Assembly: GCA_935421135.1 (NCBI GenBank)
Contig: OW285196.1
Coordinates: forward strand, 11,653,001-11,717,000
DNA from: Bugulina stolonifera
Taxonomy: Eukaryota; Bryozoa; Gymnolaemata; Cheilostomatida; Bugulidae
DNA length: 64,000 nt
Reading direction: 5' to 3'
The notes beneath the pieces are model-generated. The model made no database searches. It was not told the origin of the DNA and saw only the letters and a list, made by a program, of their open reading frames with translations. This document shows, piece after piece, positions 49,701-60,800 of this stretch (within the stretch, counting starts at the first letter, position 1; each line of letters begins with the position of its first letter). The position numbers were made by a program, and so were the translations under genes.

Positions 49701-52700
49701 TATGAGTCAGGGTAATGATACACGAGTTTGTTTTAATTTTCAATGCGTTTGAGAGTAATAATATAAAATCAATCGATAAAAAACTTGATATGTGACTACG
49801 AAAAATATGAGTAAGGGTAATGATACGCGAGTTTGTTTTAATTTTCAATACGTTTGAGAGTAATAATATAAAATCAAGCGATAAAAAACTTGATATACGA
49901 CTATGAAAAATATGAGTAAGGGTAATGATACACGAGTTTGTTTTAATTTTCAATACGTTTGAGAGTAATAATATAAAATCAATCGATAAAAACCGATATA
50001 CGACTATGAAAAATATGAGTAAGGCAAACGATACACGAGTTTGAGAGTAATAATATAAAATCAATTGATAAGTAGACACGAATGAGTGTGAATGACAAAA
50101 GTTTTTGCCTCAAAACTGTGCAGTGGCGGGGAGGAGACGCTCGCCGAGGATGGAGTCTAGAATGGCACAATCGTAGAATGTTCTCCCGCTCTTGGAAGTC
50201 TTCTGTCCCTTGTACACCATCACGGAGGGGAGGAGCTCTTTCATCGAAACTGCCAGACGTCCCGGAAGGAAGACTTCTCCCTTTTTTTCTTCGTTTCCAA
50301 TCCGGCACTCGTAGGTGGCAATGGAGTTGCTCGCATTATCACCATCACCGCATCTTGGGACGTATGTGGGTCGGAGCGCGGTCACCACCAGCACAGAACC
50401 AACGGGGAAGGAAGATAGCGTTTGCACTCGAAAAAATTCTTCCAACTGGGCCAAGGTCTTCTTTCTCAAGTCACCGGCCAGCTTTTTCATGGCTGCTCCT
50501 GGCAGGGAGCACACGCTCTCGATACGGTTGAATGTGTTTTGTCCTTTAGCGGTCTCCTGCTGTCCCAAGTACACCATGATCCTAGGTGGAAGGGTAAGGT
50601 CCTTTAGCTCCTCTTCTTTGACATCCGCTAGCTTGGGCATGGCGTGACGAATGTTGGTGTGAAAGCTGATGCAATGTCTCATCCCCTTGTCATCCACATA
50701 GCTTGCCCTGGCTAAGAATGCTTTTCCGAATGCCGTTTCAACCACCGAACCTCCACTCACTTCTAGCACAGTTCCTGGCTCTAGCTCCGACAGCTTCACC
50801 GTTGTCTGCAGAGAGCTCCTCTTCTCCGCTCCCATGCTCCTACAATAATGAAAGTGGTGTATATAGATCCGACAAAGTGGTTAAACGGGAGAAAGATAGT
50901 ACGGTAATTTATAGATATACGAATAGGGCTACTTACATTAGGGTTGCCGCCACTGCACGAGCTTTCTCCAGGCTTAGTCCCCCGCTCTTTTTCTTCCCCT
51001 TGCAAGGGGACTTGGTAGCTTTTTTTCCCTTCGTCGTCTCACCACCATCCATTTCTTCCGTAGCCGTATCGGCTCCGTGGCCATCATCATCATCATCTGA
51101 TATTACAATCACCTGGGGTTTCTTTTTTTTCTTAGCACAGATTTCATCTCCTTTTGGGTTCTTCCTCTTCTTGGTTGTTGTGGTCTCGCCCCTATCCGAG
51201 GCCCGCTCCGGGGAGGACGGAGAGTCCGCCATGTTAGAAAGATCCTTTCGGGCAAGACTCCCCACTCCTATTATTTTCCCCTTCTTCCGTGCCTCTTTTA
51301 ACGCATCCACCTCTTCTTTCCTCTTCTGACTGCACTCTTCTTCTTCAATAATTCCATCCATTTGTGAGTCCGTTAAGCCCGCAAATAACTCTTCTTGGTT
51401 CTGGACTATGTTGTCAGTATCCATTGATAATGTACTATTGTAGTAGTGTTCCTGTACAGTAGTGATGTGCTGAACTTTGAATGCTGAGACTGTGATCCCA
51501 CTCTCCCTTTATACATCTGCTCATTTCTTGACTCCTCCCTTTTTAATATCCAATCCCAATGTGTCCCGATGCATCCCGATGTGAATCCGAAGCCTCCCGA
51601 TGCATCCCGATGTGATTCCGAAGCTTCCCGATGCATCCCGATGTGAATCCGAAGCTTCCCGATGCATCCCGATGTGATTCCGAAGCTTCCCGATGCATCC
51701 CGATGCATCCCGATGTGATTCCGAAGCTTCCCGATGCATCCCGATGTGAATCCGAAGCTTCCCGATGCATCCCGATGTGATTCCGAAGCTTCCCGATGCA
51801 TCCCGATGTGATTCCGAAGCTTCCCGATGCATCCCGATGCATCCCGATGTGATTCCGAAGCTTCCCGATGCATCCCGATGTGAATCCGAAGCTTCCCGAT
51901 GCATCCCGATGTGATTCCGAAGCTTCCCGATGCATCCCGATGTGATTCCGAAGCTTCCCGATGTGTCCCGATGTGTCAATTCACATCGGGGTGCATCGGG
52001 ATGCATCGGGAGGCTTCGGAATCACATCGGGATGCATCGGGATGCATCGGGAAGCTTCGGATTCACATCGGGATGCATCGGGAAGCTTCGGAATCACATC
52101 GGGATGCATCGGGAAGCTTCGGATTCACATCGGGATGCATCGGGAAGCTTCGGAATCACATCGGGATGCATCGGGAAGCTTCGGATTCACATCGGGATGC
52201 ATCGGGAAGCTTCGGATTCACATCGGGATGCATCGGGAAGCTTCGGAATCACATCGGGATGCATCGGGAAGCTTCGGATTCACATCGGGATGCATCGGAT
52301 TCACATCGGGGTGGTATTGCCAAGGGTGGGGAAATGGTTAGACTCCGCCCACTGAATACTACTATTTAAGGTATGAGTTTCTCACTCTAGCAGTATGAAC
52401 AATCAGCCTCTGGTCAACAGAGTGAGAGTAAACAGAGACAGCTACCTACTAGTCAGCACCTGATCAGAGATGTCAACAAGTACAACATAAGGTTAGTGCT
52501 AAATAGGGTAATCGGCAGCAATTGTGAAGTGTCTATTGTATATAACGCTATTGAGCCAAAAACAAAAAAAATTAACTTACACCCTACTACTATATATTTT
52601 TTATAGGGAGACTAAACAGAGACACCTACCTACTAGTCAGCACCTGATCAGAGATGTCAACAAGTAAAAAAGGTTAGTGCTAAATGAGGTAGTTGGTAAC

Positions 52701-55700
52701 AATTGTGGATTGCTAATAGTAGTATGAGGTAAAAGAATAACTTACACCCTACTATTTTGTATTTTTATAGGGGGGGAGAGCTCTCGTCAGGCCGAGCACA
52801 CTTGTCAACTATGCGGTCTGGTTCTCAAAACAGCGTTTTCTCTAGACAGGCACACGAAGAGAATGCATGCACAGGCTCACCCACACAAGTGCCCGGTTTG
52901 TGGTGGATGTTTTGATGGGAGGAGAAAGCTAGGTCATCACATGAGACGATTTCATAGCGAGGCCAAGGCGGAAAAAGATGAGGGGGATGCAGAGAAGTTT
53001 GATGATGTTTTCTGGTCCAAACCTCCAACAGCTGAAGAGGGGGATGAGATGGGGGTGCTACTAGCCCGCTATTGGAGCTCGATCAGGTCCACAATACACT
53101 CTCGTCCTGTAGAAGACATTCTCAACGTTCGAGTGTGGAGAGGGGAATGTGAAGATGAAGGAGATGAAGAGGTGTGGACTAAATTGAGAGCGATGTGGAA
53201 GAGAGTACCTTGTACTGTGAAGATTAACTGTAGCGCTGGAGTCATCCTCGAGCATAAGACCAGTGGAGAGTTGCGCTACTTTCACTCATCAAGCAACAAT
53301 GCCGCGTTCTTCCCCAAGCCAAGACTGATCAGAGCAGAGAATGAGATGAGAGAGTTTTGCGAATCTGTGCAGGAGCTCGACTTGAGAGAGAGGTCAGCAC
53401 AAAGGAGACCGAATACCGCTTGGGCTTTACGTCACATTGCGAATCTGACATTCTACATCTATAAACTCCTAGAGATTGGCAAGGTGGGCGGTGTAGTGAG
53501 CAAACTCCCAGACTACATACTTAACAACCGACATGTGATAGCACTAGATGTAGACTTTTGGGCCAGAGGAGGTGCCCGTCCCTACCCAGACAAATTGTGT
53601 TTCTTTAGATGTTTGGCCATGATGTATGACTGTAACTGCGACCCAAAGAAGGGATGTTGCTGTCATCGCCCCTCTCAGACCACAACACATCGCTTGTTTA
53701 AACAATACATGAGACAATCTAGATCTTCTTCCCCACCCTCATCAACTTTGTCAGACTTTCCCGGGGTGGGCGCGAGTGATCTGCTGGCCTTGGAAGATCA
53801 TTTTGACATATCTATAATAGTCTTCTGCCTAACTGATGAGGGGGTAGCTCCGATAGTTTGGTCATCTGGGGCACGAAACAAAGCCCGTAAACTCTTTGTC
53901 AACATGTACGAAAAACACTTCAGCTGGATAAAGAATGTTGATTCGTTTGCCAGATGTTTCACCTGCAAGTTGTGCGATGGCGCTTTCACACGTTTGTCCA
54001 GCCTACGGCGACATAAGTGCTCGCCAGAGGAAGCATCGGTGTTTGTTTTCCCTGGTGGAACGTTTGGACCCCCGCCAACCATATTCACAAAACTCAAGCG
54101 AGTGGCGGGAATAGAGGTGGTGAACCCCGACCTCTTATACTACCCCTACTATATCACCTATGATATTGAATGCTTCATGCCAAAAGACAACCTACAAACT
54201 AACACCTCCACAATGACTTTTAGTGCAAGACACGAGTTACTGAGCATATCTGTATGTTCTAACGTCCCGGGGTTTGAGCAGGCCAAGTGCTTTGTGAGGA
54301 GTGTCGACAGCAAGGATGGAACGAAGTGCATTCGTCAATTCGTCCACTACATAGCAAAGATTGCTGACGTGGCAGGAGATTTGTTCGGAGAAAGATTCCG
54401 GGATGTACGCAAGCGACTCTCTACTTTCCTTGCGGATCGGGCGGATAGAGAAGAAGCCTTTGCTGACGAAAAGTTCTCTAACGTCTCGACTTACAGGGTG
54501 AAGTCCGGTCTCTCCGGATTAGAAAGAGAGTTAGAACAGCACATCTCCAGCGTTCCGGTGGTTGGTTTCAACTCACAAAAGTATGACCTAAATATACTAA
54601 AGGGACCTTTGCTTCGCTCTCTACAAGAGGAGGAGGGAGAAGATTTTGTCTTCATCGTTAAGCGTGTTAACAGTATGTCCTGCGTGGAGAGTAGACGTTT
54701 TAGGTTCCTTGACATATGCAACTTTATCGCACCGGGCTTCAACTACTCCAAATACTTGAAGGCATTTGGCGTGTCAGAGAGTAAGGGATTCTTTCCTTAC
54801 GACTGGGTAGATTCCCTGAGAAGGTTGGATTATTATGGACTCCCTCCCCGAGAGAGTTTTTTCAACTCGCTGACTCAGCAAGAATTGAGCGAGCAAGATT
54901 ATCACCACTGTCAGGTCGTGTGGGAAAGAGAGAACATGGAAACGTTCAGGGATTTTCTCATCTGGTACAACAACCTCGATGTGGCCCCATTCATCGAGGC
55001 CATTGCACGTCAGAGCTCTATCTATCGACAAAAGGGTATTGACATGTTGAAATCCGCAATCTCGCTTCCAGGCTTGGCTATCAGATGGTTGTTTATGGAG
55101 GTGGAGGCCCGACCTTATGGCTACTCTCCTCCACAAGCCGCTCTTCCGCTGCATAGGTTAATGTCTCTCCGAGACGAACTTTGCAACTCGCAACCCATAT
55201 GTCTGTTCGATGAGGAGAGCAAAAGTCTGTACCATACTCTTCGCGATAACCTCGTGGGAGGGCCAAGCATTATCTTTCACAGACATCATGAAGTTGGAGT
55301 GACCTCTATTCGAGAGAAGATGTATGGCACATCCGCAAAACCCTGTAGGTCCATTCTGGGAGTTGATGCCAACGCCCTCTACCTATACTGTATGATGGGG
55401 AATATGCCTACGGGTTATCCCAGGCGGAGGCTAGAGAGCCGAGGCTTTGCTCTAGAACCTATTAAAAAGTTCAGCAAAGTGGCGCATGGTTGGTTAGAGT
55501 TCCAATCGTGGAAGAGAGGAGAGGTCATCCTTCACCAACAGAATGGAGGAGAAATGAGGATAGGCTGTCACAACCTACCAGTGGATGGTTATAGCGAACA
55601 GAGTCGGACGGTGTACCAATTCCACGGTTGCTACTGGCATGGGCACGAGTGCGAGCTAGGAGGGAACGGAAAAGGTGTCAGAAACATGACGAATGAAGAG

Positions 55701-57763
55701 CTCCGGGTGGACACTGCAAGGAAAGAAGATTACATCAAGGCTCTAGGCTATAAGCTCATCACCACTCGGCAGTGTGAGTGGGAAGCGCGAGTTCGTTCGG
55801 ATGTAGAAGTTAGGACATTTCTCGCCATCTTCTTTTCTTCTCTCTATCCGGAGAGGGGTTACGTCAACCTCGATAAGATAATCAATAACATTCGTAGTGG
55901 AGAGTACTATGGTTTAGTGGAGTGTGACATTTCCGTACCCGAAGAGCTAAAAGCGAAGTTCTCTGAGATGGCACCTATTTTCAAGAATATAAACGTGGGA
56001 AGAGAACACCTTAGCGAACACATGCGCGCTTTTGCCGAACAGAACGGATTCTTGAAGAGACCTCAGCGAATGCTCGTGGGGAGTCTTTTTGGCGAGCGAA
56101 TCACACTACTCTCCGATCTGGCTAGATGGTATCTAGATCAAGGTTTGATAATTACCAGGATCTATCAGTTTGTTCACTTTATCCCACGAGCCATCTACAA
56201 AGACTTTGGTTCTTCGGTCTCAGACGCAAGAAGAGGTGGGGATGTGAACCCCGACCTGGCCCTCTTGGCCAGCACCAGCAAGCTCGTTGGGAATTCAGCC
56301 TACGGAAAGACCATAACAAATAAAGAGAAACATAAGACTGTCAAGTATGTGGAGACAGTAGAGGAGGCGGCTGTCAAAGTGAGGAGTAGGCACTTTTCTA
56401 GTCTAAACGAAGTTGATGAAAACTACTTTGAGATAGAGCTTCACAAGAAAAAGGCAAGTGTTGACAATCTTTTTTTTTTTTATTTTGATTCTTGATTTGA
56501 CGAAACTTTTTCTGAGTGGTAGGGTAAACTCTCTCTCTCTCTTTCTTTCTTTTAGATTCGAATGGATGTTCCATCTGTCGTAGGATTCGTTATCCTCCAG
56601 AGAGCCAAGTTGAGAATGCTAGAATTCTACTACGACTTTATGGATAGGTAAGTAGCACTAGACTATACAAAGATTTTATCAAATCCTTCTCTATTTATTC
56701 TTTGGTGTCAACCCAAAACCCCCCCCCCCCCCCTACAACCCGTCCGTTTTATTTTCACAGATTCGTCAGCAGAGAGGACTTTGAGTACGTAGAAATGGAC
56801 ACGGATAGCGCTTACATGGCTCTGAGTGCTCGTAGTATAGATGAGGTCATCCGAAAAGATAAAAAAGAAGAGTTCTACAGAGAATATGGTAGATGGTTTC
56901 CCAGACCCTTCTGCGATAGGCACAAGGAAGACTTTATCACGACCAAGGTGCTTGGCCAAGAGTGGGAGATGAGGGAATGTTGTGAGAAGGTGCAACGATA
57001 CGAAACACGAACCCCCGGCCTGTTTAAGGAGGAGTTTCGGGGGGAGGGGGTCATCGCGCTCAACTCAAAAACATACTTTTGCTGGTCCGCTGATGGTGAT
57101 AGCAAGTATAGCAGCAAAGGACTAAACAAAAGAGGAAACGCCCTAACCAAAGAGAAGTTCCTCTCCGTGCTCAGGACAGGGGAGTCGGTGAGAGGGGACA
57201 ATCGGGGTTTTATCAGAAGAGGAAACCAAACGTATAGCTACACCCAGCTAAAGACCGGACTCACCTACTTCTATGGTAAGCGGAAGGTTGCAGAAGACGG
57301 GGTGAGTACGAGTCCTATAGAATGCTAGTACTGATTTCTCGGAGATGAGACTACTTCATTCGATAAATTGGAGAGTAAACGAACAGTGCATCATAACCCT
57401 TGTACATATACCCGTATAATTTTTTTCACATTCACTCTCTATTGTAAGGGGTCTCCGTCCTCAAAACGGAGGGTTTACCGGTTGTAGCCTTAAAACCGAG
57501 CAATAAAACACTAGCTAATACATTAAAAACCATTTACCTCTCCAAACCAAAGGGGTAGACGATACTAGCGCAGCTTCCGCTCATACTCACCCCTTATCAG
57601 TTCACATTTCTTCTATTGTCTTCATTCGTAGGTGGGGGGTGACATCGCACGCGCACGATGCGCTCTCTCCCTATCGGAGTTTGCTACCCGGGGGAAAGTG
57701 GACGCGGTGGTCAAAGAAATTGGTGGCGAGTCAACGACATCATCGTAGAGGCGGGTCTATTTG

Positions 57764-57813
<50 letters not shown>

Positions 57814-60800
57814 CGATGGCGATGAGAAGACAAGCGTCCATCTATCCCGTTTATCTATTTCTATTTCTACCCCTCCGAGCGATGATGTCGTCGGCTAACC
57901 TCCTCGCGAAGTCTACGGTTTGAAGCGCGGAAGAGCCACCGCCTTCACTTTCTCTCGCCGCTCGTCACGGGGACGGGCGATTTCCCTAGGGGAGGGTCCG
58001 GGGAAAATGAGGGTTAAGACGCGAGTCTTTCATCGAAGGTCCGGGGGCGCTCGAACGGAGGAGCGCGCGAGTGCGGTGTCACCCCGACCAGTTCAGTCTC
58101 AACAGTCCCCGGCGAAGAAATCATCCGGAAGCACCACCACCACCACTCGGTAAGTTTTTTATAGTAGTATAGTCAGCGTCGTAAACTCTGCACGGGCACT
58201 CCGCACGGGTGTAGCCTATCATTACTCTAACCCGTATTTTCCTTCGCTTCACCCTACTCCAGCCGACGGTCCGCCCGCGAGGGTCGCGACGGGTCGTTGG
58301 GGCGGGAGGGCGGGGGAGGGGCGGGGGATGGGCGGGGGGAGGGCGGCGTGGGGCCACGGCTGGACTCGCGAACGAGAACCGCCGCGAGGCGGAGGGCGAG
58401 GCGGAGGGGTTTGGGGTGGGGAGGGGTGGGGAGGGGCGGGGACGGGTGGAGGGAGGACGGGTGGGGTTCGCGGGGCGGGGGGGGCGCGCGCGTACGCGCG
58501 CGCCCCCTCGCCCGAGCCGTGGGACGGGGCGAGGGGTTTGCTCTTTAGACTGGGTTCCGCGGAACAGCCGATGAGGTTTTTGAAACCCCACCCGCGATGG
58601 GGGGGAGTAGGTTCTAGGGCTTTGCACATAGAGTGAGGTTTAGGGGAGAGGAGGGGCGAGAGGACGGGTGGGGTGGTCGTCCGCCCGGGGAGTTTTTGGA
58701 TCTAGGGCTAATACGACGCGGAAAGGGCCGGGTGTCTGTGTAGATCTGCACTGACTATACTACTTACATTGTATACTTTAAAAACGCTCATGAAATTTTC
58801 TGAAAAGCGAAACTTCAAATGCCAAGATAAATTAGTGACATGCAGTTAGAAGTTAATTTTGTGCGCAGTTTTACCCTGGTAAAACTGCGCACCGAATTAA
58901 CTTATAAATGTGTACATGCAGCATAGTAGTGTAGGTGTGCTGTCTTGTGTGCACCACTGAGAATTGTGCTGTACTGACCTATTTGGCATCATAACTATGT
59001 AACCAAGTACCTAAACAAATAATAAATAAATGTAATCATTTGCTCTCTGATGAAGTTATGAATCTATGCACCCAATCGAAGTGTGCATAATTAATTTATT
59101 TATTTCTGAAGATTTTGATTGGACTGCCTTCTATCAGTGAAAATATTGGAAATCTATATTATTACAATTAATGCATTGTCGTAAATTCCATAATATTTAC
59201 TAGCACTTCAGTGATTTTGAATAAGGGTATTACATAATATCCATTGACAGCAAACGGTAAAAAATAACAAGGTCAAATATTGTGTGACTCAAAGGTATTG
59301 GTACAATACTCATCAATGTGGAATTTGTTACCTCCATCTGACTGTACTTCCATTTGACTGTGCCTCCATTTGATTTTATGAAATCTTTGTGTATTTAGTA
59401 TCTCAACAACTAAGAATATGTGCACCAGATCTTTCTACTGTCTTAGGTAGTTCTGATTGGCCCTTATGAGCATCACTCCAATATCTTACCATGGAAGGAA
59501 TCTGGTGCCAAGGTACACACCATATCACAGACTCAATCTGGCCAAATCGATCTGAAAGACTTAGAAGATCGTATCATAGTGAGTTATCTTCTCATGAACT
59601 CTTGCTTGCATAGATATTCGTTTTTGGTTTTATTTTCCAATATTATTTTTATGCCTCCATAATAATATTTACTGGAACTAGTTTTATTTGAGCCAAAAAA
59701 TTATCTATGAGAGCTCAATGTCTAGAATAAGTTAAGCAACTTACAAATTTGTGAATATTTATAATATGTGCATTGCTGCACTGAATCTGTATTCTTTCAT
59801 GAGTATGTGCAACAGATAATAGTCGTGGGTTCTGCAATAATCATAGTGTTAGGAGCAGCGGCAGGTAACCTAGTGGTTAGAGTGTTTGTCCTCTAACCTA
59901 CAAGTCACGAGTTTGAATTCGCTAGAAATGACATTCGGCCATACATTGCTCTCGCCTGGTGCCCAACTCTCTCCGACCCCATGGGAAAAGACCAAATGAG
60001 CATGTACATCGGCATGGAAGTGGGTACACATGCACCAACTAGCTAACAAAGCAAACTAGCACAGATTGTATAGTAGTAATACTATATTTCTTTGAAAAAT
60101 AGGCGGTTGTTGCAAAAACAAAACTCAAATATCTTTTGAAATAACAGTCATCAGGGAACCAAACCTAGCCATTTTTAGATTAGTACATTGTATGCGCCAT
60201 ATGAACATACGAGTGTAGGTGAAAGTGAGAGTGAATTACTACCCAATTACGTACGGCCTCTAAATAGACTGCCGCCAATTCAATATGTGTCACATAATGC
60301 ATGACTTACGTGACCAGAAAACAAAACAAATAATTCATCACCGCAGCTCATCATCATCATAAAAAATAAAATAATTTGTCAGGCTACTTATTATTTCTTG
60401 TCATATGTAGGCTACATGTACGTATACAATACAAGTATATAGCATTATGATTGGAATAAAACGGAAAGGACACTTTTACACTAGTATGTCAGAGAGTATC
60501 GTAGACTGAGTTCATGAAGTTAGTTGGGTCCGGTTCCACTGTGTTGCAGGGTTCAGCAGGCAAGACAGTGATTGGTTCATTTAGTGCCGCTAGCAACGTC
60601 ACAGGTATTCTCTCTGATGTCAAGAGAGTGACGAGATTGCTGAAGAGATACGGGGCACTGGCATTCTGGGACTATGCCACTGCAGCCCCGTATGTTAATA
60701 TAGATATGAACTCGACACAACAAGGGTGAGTTGGCCTGAGAGTATTATTGTCAAATATTATGTTAGGGTGACGATAAATAATAAAACGGGACACATTCTT

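Larger units (their letters stand above)
49115..58764 (+). mobile_element. Compact Polinton/Maverick-like element, 9,650 bp, with perfect 6-bp TSD
   Basis: It is bounded by long terminal inverted repeats beginning 5'-AGTAGTATAGTCAG and by the duplication TACATT at 49109-49114 and 58765-58770. A 6-bp duplication, 5'-AG ends and TIRs of several hundred bp are Polinton hallmarks, and the cargo includes a family B polymerase of the protein-primed type. Typical Polintons are 15-20 kb and also encode a retroviral-type integrase, an FtsK/A32 packaging ATPase, an adenovirus-type protease and capsid proteins; none was recognised here. The TIRs differ from each other by only a few bases, implying recent insertion. 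It sits in intron 5 of the aminotransferase gene, in the same orientation as its polymerase. Confidence 0.88.

Noticed and set aside
49243..49723. Long Pro/Arg/Gly-rich frames in the left TIR (and the same at 58121-58636)
   Set aside because: They arise from very high GC content, occur on both strands of both TIRs, and have no domain features.
51406..52369. Overlapping 120-160 codon frames on both strands encoding IGMHREASESHRD-type repeats
   Set aside because: They are translations of the 31-bp palindromic repeat. Several frames on each strand are open at once because the unit lacks stops, so they are not evidence of a protein.
52654..57328. A host replicative polymerase or a large DNA virus polymerase
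   Set aside because: It lies inside TIRs with a 6-bp target duplication, and the insert HGCYWHGHEC and the C-terminal pattern fit Polinton-type protein-primed enzymes better.
59861..59930. A genuine tRNA gene
   Set aside because: A- and B-box-like motifs are present, but the acceptor stem does not pair and the sequence continues as a SINE-like body.
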